Of a stretch of DNA of 58,679 nucleotides, positions 18,678 through 28,317 are shown one piece after another. Made by a program: the position numbers and the translations under genes. Below the pieces are notes generated by a model. It ran no database searches. It saw nothing but the letters and a program-made list of their open reading frames with translations, and was not told where the DNA came from. This DNA is from an uncultured Clostridia bacterium (lineage in GTDB: Bacteria; Bacillota_A; Clostridia; TANB77; CAG-508), in NCBI GenBank assembly GCA_944392525.1, contig CALXXB010000002.1, positions 1 through 58,679 on the forward strand, given 5' to 3'. How positions within the stretch are numbered: position 1 is the stretch's first letter; each line of letters begins with the position of its first letter.

Positions 18678-19808
18678 ATGAAAAAGATTATATTCGGAAT
18701 AACAGGTTTTACTATAGGTGGAGCAGAAAGAGTTTTAGTAGATTTAGCAAATAAGTTATCTTACGATTATGATATAACTATATTTACTTTATATGCTAAA
18801 GGAGAATTAGAAAAAGAGTTAAACGATAATATAAAATTGAAAAGTTTATATGATAAACCTTATAAAGAATTATCAAAAATGGGACAAAAGGTACTTGTTC
18901 CATTAAAAGTATTATTATTTAAAAATAGTATTTATAAGAAAAATATTAAAGGTGACTATGATACTGAAATTGCATTCTTAGAAGGACCTATAACAAGATT
19001 GTTTAGTGTTAAGAATGAAGAGGTCAGAAAAATTGCATGGATACATAATGATATATCTTTGGTCTTTGGACAAGGTATAAAATCTAAGATAAAAAAACGT
19101 TTAGATGAAAAAGTATATGATAAATATAATGATTTAGTATTTGTAAGTAAAGATAATTTAGATAAATTTAATAAAACATATACTGATTTAAAAACTGGTG
19201 AAGAACATAAGAAAGTTATTTATAATTACATAGATAAAGAAAGAATTATTAAAAAATCAAATGAAAATATAGATGTTTTATTTGATAAAGACAGTATTAA
19301 TTTTGTAAGTGTTGCAAGATTAGTTTATCAAAAGGGAATCGATAGACTAATAAAAGTCCACAAAAAGCTTATAGAAAGTGGATATAAACACAACTTTTAC
19401 ATAATAGGTGATGGACCTGAAAGAGAAAAGTTAGAGAAATTAATAAAAGAAAATAATGTAGAAGAAACGTTTCATTTATTAGGACAAAAGGAGAATCCAT
19501 ATCCATATGTAAAGCAAGCTAATTATTTTTGTTTGCTTTCAAGATTTGAAGGATATGGTATGGTTTTAGAAGAAGCTAAAATATTAGGAAAGAGTATTAT
19601 TATAACTGATACTGCTGCAAGGGAAGCAGTAGATGGGTATAGTGATAAATATGTTTTAGAAAATACAGATGAAGGAATTTATAACGGATTATTAAAAGTT
19701 TTAGAAGATAACGAAAAAAATAGAGAAAATAAAAATAGTGAAGAAATGAAAGATCAATATGATAATTCTAATATAATAAAAGAAGTAAAAGAATTAATAG
19801 GAGAATAG
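18678..19808 (+). CDS. GT4 glycosyltransferase
   Basis: A 376-residue GT-B enzyme: N-terminal GGAERVLVDLANKL, C-terminal SVARLVYQKGIDRLI, YIIGDGPEREKLE and the donor motif SRFEGYGMVLEEAK (the E-x7-E pair). Length and motifs are standard for family 4 retaining transferases. One base separates its stop from the next start. Confidence 0.92.
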   Translation: MKKIIFGITGFTIGGAERVLVDLANKLSYDYDITIFTLYAKGELEKELNDNIKLKSLYDKPYKELSKMGQKVLVPLKVLLFKNSIYKKNIKGDYDTEIAFLEGPITRLFSVKNEEVRKIAWIHNDISLVFGQGIKSKIKKRLDEKVYDKYNDLVFVSKDNLDKFNKTYTDLKTGEEHKKVIYNYIDKERIIKKSNENIDVLFDKDSINFVSVARLVYQKGIDRLIKVHKKLIESGYKHNFYIIGDGPEREKLEKLIKENNVEETFHLLGQKENPYPYVKQANYFCLLSRFEGYGMVLEEAKILGKSIIITDTAAREAVDGYSDKYVLENTDEGIYNGLLKVLEDNEKNRENKNSEEMKDQYDNSNIIKEVKELIGE

Positions 19809-19809
19809 T

Positions 19810-20709
19810 ATGAAGATTTCAGTACTTACACCATCATATAATAGGGCTAGTTTGTTAGATAAATTATACAACAGTTTAGTTAAGAATAGTAAATATGGAA
19901 TTGATATAGAATGGCTTGTTATGGATGATGGTTCAGTAGATGATACTAAAGAGGTAGTAGAAAGATTTAAGGAAAATAAAGATAGTGATAACTTAGAAAT
20001 AAAATATTATTTTCAAGAAAACCAAGGAAAGATGGCTGCTATTAATAATTTAGTAGAAAAAGCAACAGGAGATTTAATAGTAGACTGTGATTCTGATGAT
20101 TATTTTACTCATGATGCTTTTAAAGAAATAAAAGAAGCATATGAAGAACATGAACAAGAAATTAAATCAAATAAATATTATGGATTATGTTTCTTAAAAA
20201 ATGACCAAAATGGAAATAATATGGGAAATGATTTTAAGAATAAAGAAACAACAATGTTTGATTTATATTTTAAAGAAGGAGAAACAGGAGAAAAAGCAAT
20301 AGTGTTTCTTTCTAATATTAGAAAAGAATATAGGCATGAATTAGAACATGGAGAAAAATTTGTTACAGAAGCTAGAATGTATCATAAGATTGATGAAAAA
20401 TATAAAATGATTTGTGTTAATAAACCAATTATGATATGTGAATATCAAGAAGATGGATATACAAAAAACATAAAGAAACAATTTATAGAAAATAAGTATG
20501 GGTATTTTGAGTATTTTAAAGAAATTATGCAAAAAGATATGAAAGGTGTTTTATTTTCAAAGAGAATGTATGCAATAAAACATTATATATTATTTGGATA
20601 TTTAACAAAAACAAAAAGTGGTTGTAAATACATAAGAGGAAAATTTAATAAATTTTTGTATATATTGTTATATATACCAGGAATTATAAAAACTAGAATA
20701 AATTTTTAA
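19810..20709 (+). CDS. GT2 glycosyltransferase
   Basis: A 299-residue GT-A enzyme: VLTPSYNRASLLDKLYNSL, MDDGSVDDT and the DxD-like DCDSDDYF. The C-terminal 40 residues are basic and hydrophobic and could dock on the membrane. It is the last gene of the long glycan operon; a 17-bp perfect inverted repeat follows. Confidence 0.9.
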   Translation: MKISVLTPSYNRASLLDKLYNSLVKNSKYGIDIEWLVMDDGSVDDTKEVVERFKENKDSDNLEIKYYFQENQGKMAAINNLVEKATGDLIVDCDSDDYFTHDAFKEIKEAYEEHEQEIKSNKYYGLCFLKNDQNGNNMGNDFKNKETTMFDLYFKEGETGEKAIVFLSNIRKEYRHELEHGEKFVTEARMYHKIDEKYKMICVNKPIMICEYQEDGYTKNIKKQFIENKYGYFEYFKEIMQKDMKGVLFSKRMYAIKHYILFGYLTKTKSGCKYIRGKFNKFLYILLYIPGIIKTRINF

Positions 20710-20716
20710 ATTTATA

Positions 20717-20780
20717 TTGACAATATTAAGTTACAGATGTAAACTATACTTGCATTGGTTTACATCTGTAACTTTTATAT
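20717..20780 (+). promoter_or_regulatory. Perfect 17-bp inverted repeat overlapping a TTGACA box
   Basis: AAGTTACAGATGTAAAC at 20728-20744 and its exact complement at 20758-20774, with a 13-base loop, followed by TTTTATATTTTT. TTGACA lies just upstream at 20717-20722, with TAAACT 17 bp further. It can be an intrinsic terminator of the glycan operon, or an operator over the promoter of the amidase gene. The T-tract favours a terminator, the exact symmetry and the -35 box an operator; it may do both. Confidence 0.6.
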
Positions 20781-20856
20781 TTTTCTTGAAAAGTTATTGA
20801 AAAGAGAATATAAAAATGGTAAATTAAATGTAAGTATGAAAAAAGGAGAGAAACAA

Positions 20857-23800
20857 ATGAAAATAAAAAAATTATTTATTTTAATTTTTACTTTTGTGAT
20901 TATGCTAATAATGTTTAGCAGTTTATCATTTGCATCAAGTGATATCGTAGTTGCGTTAGATCCAGGGCACGGTGGGGATGATCCTGGAGCTATGGGAGGA
21001 AATTTAAGAGAAAGCGATTTAACTTGGAAAATTGCATCAAGAGTAAAAGAAATCCTAGATCAAACGCCAGGGATAACTGGAGTGTTAACAAAAAGTCAAT
21101 ATGAGACTGTGAATGAAAGAGAAGAAAGAGCAAGAAGAGCAGTAGAAAACAATGCTGATTTATTAGTAAGTTTTCATATTAATTCAAATGATTCATCAAA
21201 TAGCCTATCGGGAGCAGAAGTATATGTAACTGGATATACTGCTGAAAAAAGATTTTACGAATATTCTAATAGATTAGGATTAGATATATTGTCAAATTTA
21301 AGGTCTGTAGGAGTAACTTCGCATTCGCCAAAACCAATAGTGAGAACAGGGGCCGATTGGGATAGATATCCAGATGGTTCAGTTGCTGACTATTATGGTA
21401 TTATAAGTTGGCCAGTACATATGGGGATACCAGGAATGATAATTGAACATGCATTTATTAATAATCCTTATGATAGAGCTAATTATTTAAATGATACAAT
21501 GCTAAACAGAATGGCAGAAGCAGATGCACAGGCTATAATTAAAAATAAGGAATTATTTAGAAGAGAGTTTTATGGAAAAATAAATACACAATTGGTAAGT
21601 ATAAATTATTTAGAGGCAAGTGAAAATAGAGATTATATACAAGGATATATAGATATAGCAGAATGGGTAAATAACGAATGTAGAACACCTTCACAAACAC
21701 CACAATTAACTTTAAAATCAACAGATGGAAAAATTTCAAAGAGTTTGTATGTAAGTTATCAAGATGGAATAAGATATTATTTTGATGGTGATATAGGAAG
21801 TTTAGACATAAATAAGGAATATTATCTTGAAGCTAAATTAACAGACTCAAGAAATTTAGAAAGTGAAGCAAACAAAACGCAAAGAGCTATATTACCAGAT
21901 AGGATTTTAAAAGACGATTTAAAAGGAAGAACATTTAAGACGATTAATAATAAATTAGTCTTTTCAGAAGGACCATATGAAGGCAAAATAGATACAAAAT
22001 TAGACGAGATAAAACTAGTTGAAAATGCATCAGGTGATACATATATTTCAGGATATGTTGATATTAATGAAATTTTAGAAACAGAAACTAGAAATCCTAG
22101 ATCAATGCCAGAAATATGGATAAAATCAACAGATGGAACTGTTAGCGAAAAGGCATATATTTCATATCAAGAAAACAGTAATTATTATTTTGATAAAAAT
22201 ATAGAGAATTATGATAGAACAAAGACATATTATATTGAAGCTGTTTTAACATCAGAAGATAATATTGCAAGTGAAGAAAATAAGAAGCAGACAGTTCAAT
22301 TGGGAAATGGAGAAATAGGACAATTAAATGGAATTACAGTTACGGCACAGAATAATCAATTTGCAATTACATATTATGGAACAATAAATACAGAGTTATA
22401 TGAAATGAACGTAATTCAAAATACTGCAGGGAACAATTATATAAGTGGGAAAATAAATATAGCAGAATGGGTAGATGGAGTATGTAAGACACCTACTATG
22501 CTACCAACGATGACATTGAAGTCTACAGATGGCGAATATTCAGAAAAAATGTATGTAAGCTATCAAAACGGAATCGAATATTATTTTGATAAAAATATTC
22601 AAAAATTAGACGATGGAAAAGAATATTATATAGAAGTAGCTTTAACAAATACAGCAAATACTGCAGCGAAAGAAGAAAAAACACAAGTAGCGAAGTTCTC
22701 TATTGATACAGTAAAAGGAAATCTTACAGATGGAAGAAAGGTTCAAATAGTTAATAAAAACTATTTGAAGATTATAGATGAAAGCTTATATTATGGAACA
22801 ATAAATACACAATTATATGAGATGAATGTAATTCAAAATGCAGCAGGGGATAACTATATAAATGGAAGAATATATATAGCAGAATGGGTAAATGGAGAAT
22901 GCAGAACACCAAGTACAACACCTAAGATGTATCTAAAATCAACAGATGGAACAGTAAACTTGAGTATGTATGTAAGTCATCAAAATGGAATCGAATATTA
23001 CTTTGACAAAGATATAGAAGGATTAGATACAAATAAGGAGTATTATATAGAAGCAGAATTAACAAATCCAAAGAATCAAGCAGAGAAAGAAAATCAGCAA
23101 CAAAGAGTGAATATGACAGTTCAAGGAGAAATAGGATTATGTACAAATGGAAGTAAAGTAATAGTAGAGAAAAATACTATAAAACTTTCAGATGGTAGTT
23201 TATATTATGGAACAATAAATACACAATTATATGAGATGAATACAATCCAAAATGCAGCAGGGGATAATTATATAAGTGGAAGAATATATATAGCAGAATG
23301 GGTAAATGGAGAATGCAGAACACCAAGTACAACACCTAATATGTATTTAAAATCAACAGATGGAGCAGTAAACTTAAGTATGTATGTAAGTTATCAAAAT
23401 GGAATAGAATATTACTTTGATAAAAACATAGAAGGATTAGATACAAGTAAGGAATATTATATAGAAGTAGAATTAACAAATCCAAAGAATCAAGCATCAG
23501 AAGGAGAGAAGAAGCAAACAGCTAAAATAACACCTCAAGGAGAAATAGGACAATGTACAAATGAAAATAAAGTAATAGTAGAAAACAATATAATAAAACT
23601 AGTAAATGAAGATGCATACTATGGAACGATAAATACAGAATTATATGAGATGAATATAATTCAAAATGCAGCAGGAGATAATTATATAAGTGGAAGAATA
23701 TATATAGCAGAATGGGTAAATGGAGAATGTAGAACACCAAGTGCAACACCAAAGATGTATTTAAAATCAACAGATGGAATAGTAAACTTAAGTATGTATG

Positions 23801-24288
23801 TAAGTTATCAAAATGGAATAGAATATTACTTTGACAAAGACATAGAAGGATTAGATATAAGTAAGGAATATTATATAGAAGTAGAATTAACAAATCCAAA
23901 TAATCAAGCACCAGAAGGAGAAAAGAAACAAACAGCAAAAATAACACAACAAGGAGAAATAGGATTATGTACAAATGGAAATAGAATAATAGTTGAAGAA
24001 AATAATATAACTATTAATAAAAATGAACCAGTAGTACAAGATATACAAATTGAGAAAGAAAGAGTAAAAGAAAATGAAGATTCTCAAGGAGTGACGGAAA
24101 CAACAGAACCAGAAATACAACAAGATGAAAAAGAAGAAAAAAATTATTTCAAAACAGAAGAGGAGAAAGATAACGTAATAAGAGAAAGTGAAGAAAATAA
24201 AGAAGAAACACTAAATGAGGAAGAATTATTTAACGAAAATGTTTTAAATAATAAAGAACAAATACAAAAAGAAAATATAGCGAAATAA
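20857..24288 (+). CDS. Secreted N-acetylmuramoyl-L-alanine amidase with six ~135-residue repeats
   Basis: Cleaves the amide bond between muramic acid and the stem peptide. The 1143-residue protein has a signal peptide (residues 1 to about 27, ending SFAS), an Amidase_3 zinc domain (about 29-235) with H38 in LDPGHGG, E52, H107 in VSFHINS and E197 in IIEHAF, then six copies of a ~135-residue unit (starts near 239, 374, 506 and onward) of consensus YYGTINTELYEMN, DNYISGRIYIAEWV, CRTPS, LKSTDG, YYFDK, EYYIE. A Glu/Lys-rich tail of about 90 residues ends it, without a sortase motif. ATG 20857 has AAAGGAGAG six bases upstream. The repeats are shared with the next gene and probably bind the wall or its glycan. 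The last two units are identical in DNA to that gene. Confidence 0.92.
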   Translation: MKIKKLFILIFTFVIMLIMFSSLSFASSDIVVALDPGHGGDDPGAMGGNLRESDLTWKIASRVKEILDQTPGITGVLTKSQYETVNEREERARRAVENNADLLVSFHINSNDSSNSLSGAEVYVTGYTAEKRFYEYSNRLGLDILSNLRSVGVTSHSPKPIVRTGADWDRYPDGSVADYYGIISWPVHMGIPGMIIEHAFINNPYDRANYLNDTMLNRMAEADAQAIIKNKELFRREFYGKINTQLVSINYLEASENRDYIQGYIDIAEWVNNECRTPSQTPQLTLKSTDGKISKSLYVSYQDGIRYYFDGDIGSLDINKEYYLEAKLTDSRNLESEANKTQRAILPDRILKDDLKGRTFKTINNKLVFSEGPYEGKIDTKLDEIKLVENASGDTYISGYVDINEILETETRNPRSMPEIWIKSTDGTVSEKAYISYQENSNYYFDKNIENYDRTKTYYIEAVLTSEDNIASEENKKQTVQLGNGEIGQLNGITVTAQNNQFAITYYGTINTELYEMNVIQNTAGNNYISGKINIAEWVDGVCKTPTMLPTMTLKSTDGEYSEKMYVSYQNGIEYYFDKNIQKLDDGKEYYIEVALTNTANTAAKEEKTQVAKFSIDTVKGNLTDGRKVQIVNKNYLKIIDESLYYGTINTQLYEMNVIQNAAGDNYINGRIYIAEWVNGECRTPSTTPKMYLKSTDGTVNLSMYVSHQNGIEYYFDKDIEGLDTNKEYYIEAELTNPKNQAEKENQQQRVNMTVQGEIGLCTNGSKVIVEKNTIKLSDGSLYYGTINTQLYEMNTIQNAAGDNYISGRIYIAEWVNGECRTPSTTPNMYLKSTDGAVNLSMYVSYQNGIEYYFDKNIEGLDTSKEYYIEVELTNPKNQASEGEKKQTAKITPQGEIGQCTNENKVIVENNIIKLVNEDAYYGTINTELYEMNIIQNAAGDNYISGRIYIAEWVNGECRTPSATPKMYLKSTDGIVNLSMYVSYQNGIEYYFDKDIEGLDISKEYYIEVELTNPNNQAPEGEKKQTAKITQQGEIGLCTNGNRIIVEENNITINKNEPVVQDIQIEKERVKENEDSQGVTETTEPEIQQDEKEEKNYFKTEEEKDNVIRESEENKEETLNEEELFNENVLNNKEQIQKENIAK
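23310..24088 (+). repeat. 779-bp direct repeat, copy 1 (3' end of amidase gene)
   Basis: Every base I compared matches copy 2 at 27180-27958, with a constant offset of 3870 bp and no gaps. It spans the end of repeat unit 5, all of unit 6 and the start of the tail. First differences are at 23309 and 24089. Confidence 0.95.
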
Positions 24289-24335
24289 AAAGATAACAGG
24301 GCAAAAGATTATAATTGCCCTGTTATCTTTTTAAC
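24287..24335 (+). terminator. Strong intrinsic terminator after the amidase gene
   Basis: Perfect 18-bp stem: five A then GATAACAGGGCAA at 24287-24304, and its complement at 24315-24332 ending in five T. It begins one base after the first base of the stop codon region (TAA 24286-24288). Confidence 0.92.
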
Positions 24336-24370
24336 ATAAAGAAATTAAGAAGATAAAAATGCGAAAAATG

Positions 24371-24399
24371 TTGAAAAATTTATAAAATTAATATATACT
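24371..24399 (+). promoter_or_regulatory. Probable promoter of the glucosaminidase gene
   Basis: TTGAAA at 24371-24376, 17-bp spacer, TATACT at 24394-24399, 31 bp before the ATG. Confidence 0.6.
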
Positions 24400-24429
24400 A
24401 ATTTGGGGATTAAAGAAGGGAGAATACTT

Positions 24430-27400
24430 ATGAAAAAAACAGTAGTAAGGTTATTAATTATAGCAGTTATTACAATAATATCAGTAGTTATCTATGGATA
24501 TTGTAGTGATAATGTTTATGCAGCAAGTACAAGCTACGATATTGAGAGCATTGATGATTCAAAATATCCAGGATTTAAAAGTGCTTTAGAAGATGTAAAA
24601 TCTAGACATCCTAATTGGAAAATAAAATTATATTATACAGGATTAAATTGGAATGATGTAATAGATGCAGAGAACACAGGACATCATGAAAGTCCAAAAA
24701 GTTTAATTTATGATACATATTCAATTGGATGGAGATGTCCTATTTGTGGAGATGAAAAGTTTGATGTATCGGGAAGATACTATTGTGCGTCAAAAGAAGC
24801 TATAGAATATATGATGGATCCGAGAAATAGTTTAGACGATGCATATATTTTTCAATTCCAAGATTTATCATCATCAGCAGGTGATAGAGAATCAATAGAA
24901 AAGATGGTGGAGGGAACATTTTTAAATAAGCCATCATATATAGATGCTATTATGGAAGCGGCACAAAATGAAAGTATAAGTCCATTTCACTTAGTGGCAA
25001 GAATTAGACAGGAACAAGGAACAAATGGTATAGGCTCAATGAATGGATATCCTTATAGAACCGAAAGTGGAGAATTTGTTGTAGTATATAATTTATTTAA
25101 TATAAATGTTAGTGGAAATGATACAGAGGCTGGTTTGTTAGCAGGGGCAAAGTATGCTTATGAACAAGGATGGACAACAGCAGAAGCATCTATTTTAGGA
25201 GGAGCAAAATTCCTAAAAGAAGGATATCTTGATGTGGGACAATCTACATTATATTTCCAAAAATTTGATGTTATAGAACAAGGTGGATTATATAATCATC
25301 AATATATGCAAAATATAAGAGCAGCAAATGATGAAGGAAATAGTATGTATCAGTCATATCGAACTAGTGGAATACTAGATGGTACATTTGAATTTACTAT
25401 ACCATTATATGAAAATATGCCAAGTACTCCAGCATCTAGACCATCAGATAATTATAGAGGAACAATTAATACTCAATTACTTGATATAAATGCTATTGAA
25501 GGTAATGGCGGAGAGTTTATATCTGGAAATGTTTATATAGCAGAATGGATTAATAATCAATGTAGAACACCAATGGATCTACCAAAATTGACACTGAAAT
25601 CAACAGACGGTAAAGTTTCAAAAGATGTTTTTGTAAGTCACATTGATGGAATAGAGTATTATTTTGATGTAAATATAGAAAGTTTAGATTTAAACAAAGA
25701 ATATTATATAGAGGCAGAATTAACAACAGAACAGAACACTTCTTTAGAACAGGATAAAACACAAAGAATATCTTTAAGTGACAAGATTTTACAAGAAGGG
25801 TATAAAGGACGAACAATAAAAATAGTAAATAATAAAATAATATTCTCAGAAGGACCATATGAAGGAAATATTAATACGGAATTACTTGATTTAAACATAA
25901 TTCAAAATAGTGCAGGAGATAATTATATAAGTGGAAATATTTATATAGCAGAATGGGTTGGAATAAATTGTAATACACCAAAAGGAATGCCAGAAGTATG
26001 GATTAAATCAACAGATGGAACCGTTAATGAGAAAGCTTATGTATCATATCAGGATGGAATAGAATATTATTTTGATAAAGACATAGAAGAGTTTGATTTA
26101 TCAAAACAATATTATATAGAGGCTAAATTAGTTTCAGAAGAAAATATTGCCTCCGAAGAAGCAAGGACACAACACGTATCTGTAAGTGATGGAACAATAG
26201 GTGATTTTGTTGGTAAAAATATAACTGTAATAGCAGAGAATAATACTTTAAAGTTAATGTATGAAGGAAATATTAATACACAATTACTTGATATAAATCT
26301 TATTGAAAGCAATGGAGATAACTATATAAGCGGAAGAATATATATAGCAGAGTGGATAGAAAATGAATGTGAAACTCCAACTACTTTACCAGCATTATAT
26401 CTAAAGTCAACAGATGGAACAGTCAATTTAAGTATGTATGTAAGTTATCAGTCAGGAATAGAATATTATTTTGATAAGAATATAGAAGGATTGGATGTAA
26501 ATAAGGAATATTATCTAGAAGCACAACTAACAAATGAAAACAATACATCTCAGAATAAGATTCAAATTGTATCAATACCAAATCAAGAAATAGGAAGAAA
26601 TGACCCAATTGTACTTGAAGCTAAAGACAATAAAATAAAAATTACAGATAGTAGCTTATACTATGGAACAATAAATACAGATTTATATGAAATGAATATA
26701 TTGCAAAATGCATCAGGAGATAACTATATAAGTGGAAGAATATATATAGCAGAATGGGTAAATGGAGAATGCAGAACACCAAGTACAACACCTAGAATGT
26801 ATTTAAAATCAACAGATGGAACAATAAACTTAAGTATGTATGTAAGTTATCAAAATGGAATAGAATATTACTTTGATAAAGACATAGAGGGATTAGATAC
26901 AAGTAAGGAATATTACATAGAAGCAGAACTAACAAATCCAAAGAATCAAGCAGAAGAAGAAAGTAAAAAGCAGAGAGCAAATATAACACCTCAAGGAGAG
27001 ATAGGACAATGTACAAATGGAAATAAGGTAATAGTAGAAGATAACATAATAAAACTAGTAAATGAAGATACATACTATGGAACAATAAACACAGAATTAC
27101 ATGAAATAAATATAATTCAAAATGCAGCAGGAGATAATTATATAAGTGGAAAAATAAATATAGCAGAATGGGTAAATGAAGAATGCAGAACACCAAGTAC
27201 AACACCTAATATGTATTTAAAATCAACAGATGGAGCAGTAAACTTAAGTATGTATGTAAGTTATCAAAATGGAATAGAATATTACTTTGATAAAAACATA
27301 GAAGGATTAGATACAAGTAAGGAATATTATATAGAAGTAGAATTAACAAATCCAAAGAATCAAGCATCAGAAGGAGAGAAGAAGCAAACAGCTAAAATAA

Positions 27401-28191
27401 CACCTCAAGGAGAAATAGGACAATGTACAAATGAAAATAAAGTAATAGTAGAAAACAATATAATAAAACTAGTAAATGAAGATGCATACTATGGAACGAT
27501 AAATACAGAATTATATGAGATGAATATAATTCAAAATGCAGCAGGAGATAATTATATAAGTGGAAGAATATATATAGCAGAATGGGTAAATGGAGAATGT
27601 AGAACACCAAGTGCAACACCAAAGATGTATTTAAAATCAACAGATGGAATAGTAAACTTAAGTATGTATGTAAGTTATCAAAATGGAATAGAATATTACT
27701 TTGACAAAGACATAGAAGGATTAGATATAAGTAAGGAATATTATATAGAAGTAGAATTAACAAATCCAAATAATCAAGCACCAGAAGGAGAAAAGAAACA
27801 AACAGCAAAAATAACACAACAAGGAGAAATAGGATTATGTACAAATGGAAATAGAATAATAGTTGAAGAAAATAATATAACTATTAATAAAAATGAACCA
27901 GTAGTACAAGATATACAAATTGAGAAAGAAAGAGTAAAAGAAAATGAAGATTCTCAAGAAGTGACAGAAACAACAGAAACAGAAATGCAACAAGATAAAT
28001 TAATTGATGAAAGCAATTTAGAAAATGAAACTGAATCAACAAAAGAATCAACACATGAAAATGAAGAAGAAAGTGACAGTGATAATAATAAAGAGGATGA
28101 TAAAGTTTATGATGAATTGCTACAAGATGACAATAAGACTAATATTAATATGACAAAGAATGAAAACCAAACAGAGAATATGAAAGATTAA
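24430..28191 (+). CDS. Secreted N-acetylglucosaminidase with six ~135-residue repeats
   Basis: Peptidoglycan hydrolase of 1253 residues. After a signal peptide (to about residue 32, VYAAS) comes a glucosaminidase domain of about 300 residues of the LytG/endo-beta-N-acetylglucosaminidase type: HPNWKIKLYYTGLNW, YMMDPRNSLDDAYIFQFQ, and the catalytic glutamate E195 in LVARIRQEQGTNG. A Cys pair in WRCPICGDEKF (103, 106) and C119 could bind a metal. Six repeats follow, of the same family as in the amidase, then an acidic tail. ATG 24430 has GAAGGGAG seven bases upstream; an in-frame TTG at 24403 is less likely. It has its own promoter and terminator. Together the two enzymes cut both the glycan and the peptide link. 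Confidence 0.92.
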   Translation: MKKTVVRLLIIAVITIISVVIYGYCSDNVYAASTSYDIESIDDSKYPGFKSALEDVKSRHPNWKIKLYYTGLNWNDVIDAENTGHHESPKSLIYDTYSIGWRCPICGDEKFDVSGRYYCASKEAIEYMMDPRNSLDDAYIFQFQDLSSSAGDRESIEKMVEGTFLNKPSYIDAIMEAAQNESISPFHLVARIRQEQGTNGIGSMNGYPYRTESGEFVVVYNLFNINVSGNDTEAGLLAGAKYAYEQGWTTAEASILGGAKFLKEGYLDVGQSTLYFQKFDVIEQGGLYNHQYMQNIRAANDEGNSMYQSYRTSGILDGTFEFTIPLYENMPSTPASRPSDNYRGTINTQLLDINAIEGNGGEFISGNVYIAEWINNQCRTPMDLPKLTLKSTDGKVSKDVFVSHIDGIEYYFDVNIESLDLNKEYYIEAELTTEQNTSLEQDKTQRISLSDKILQEGYKGRTIKIVNNKIIFSEGPYEGNINTELLDLNIIQNSAGDNYISGNIYIAEWVGINCNTPKGMPEVWIKSTDGTVNEKAYVSYQDGIEYYFDKDIEEFDLSKQYYIEAKLVSEENIASEEARTQHVSVSDGTIGDFVGKNITVIAENNTLKLMYEGNINTQLLDINLIESNGDNYISGRIYIAEWIENECETPTTLPALYLKSTDGTVNLSMYVSYQSGIEYYFDKNIEGLDVNKEYYLEAQLTNENNTSQNKIQIVSIPNQEIGRNDPIVLEAKDNKIKITDSSLYYGTINTDLYEMNILQNASGDNYISGRIYIAEWVNGECRTPSTTPRMYLKSTDGTINLSMYVSYQNGIEYYFDKDIEGLDTSKEYYIEAELTNPKNQAEEESKKQRANITPQGEIGQCTNGNKVIVEDNIIKLVNEDTYYGTINTELHEINIIQNAAGDNYISGKINIAEWVNEECRTPSTTPNMYLKSTDGAVNLSMYVSYQNGIEYYFDKNIEGLDTSKEYYIEVELTNPKNQASEGEKKQTAKITPQGEIGQCTNENKVIVENNIIKLVNEDAYYGTINTELYEMNIIQNAAGDNYISGRIYIAEWVNGECRTPSATPKMYLKSTDGIVNLSMYVSYQNGIEYYFDKDIEGLDISKEYYIEVELTNPNNQAPEGEKKQTAKITQQGEIGLCTNGNRIIVEENNITINKNEPVVQDIQIEKERVKENEDSQEVTETTETEMQQDKLIDESNLENETESTKESTHENEEESDSDNNKEDDKVYDELLQDDNKTNINMTKNENQTENMKD
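27180..27958 (+). repeat. 779-bp direct repeat, copy 2 (3' end of glucosaminidase gene)
   Basis: Identical to 23310-24088. The reading frame is the same in both genes, so the encoded protein stretch is also identical. This is best explained by recent gene conversion or duplication. Confidence 0.95.
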
Positions 28192-28201
28192 CTTAAATAA
28201 T

Positions 28202-28242
28202 AAAAAGTCATATAGCATATTACAACTGTTATATGACTTTTT
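28202..28242 (+). terminator. Intrinsic terminator after the glucosaminidase gene
   Basis: 13-bp perfect stem (AAAAAGTCATATA at 28202-28214 with its complement at 28230-28242) ending in five T. Confidence 0.88.
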
Positions 28243-28255
28243 AAATTAATTATAT

Positions 28256-28283
28256 TTGACAACAATAGAATTTATGATATAAT
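28256..28283 (+). promoter_or_regulatory. Promoter of the glycan exporter genes
   Basis: Consensus TTGACA at 28256-28261, 16-bp spacer, and TATAAT at 28278-28283 with an extended TG two bases upstream. Start codon 34 bp downstream. Confidence 0.85.
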
Positions 28284-28317
28284 GAGGGCGAATTAATTTC
28301 ACAAAAGGAGTTAAAAA

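Noticed and set aside
23522..27844. Two identical 150-codon minus-strand reading frames (23522-23974 and 27392-27844)
   Set aside because: They are antisense shadows of the repeat region, Leu/Tyr-rich, without ribosome binding sites; they are identical only because the sense DNA is.
22380..27850. CRISPR-like array, because of regular repeats
   Set aside because: Repeats are about 400 bp apart, coding and in frame; they are protein domain repeats in hydrolases, and no cas genes are present.
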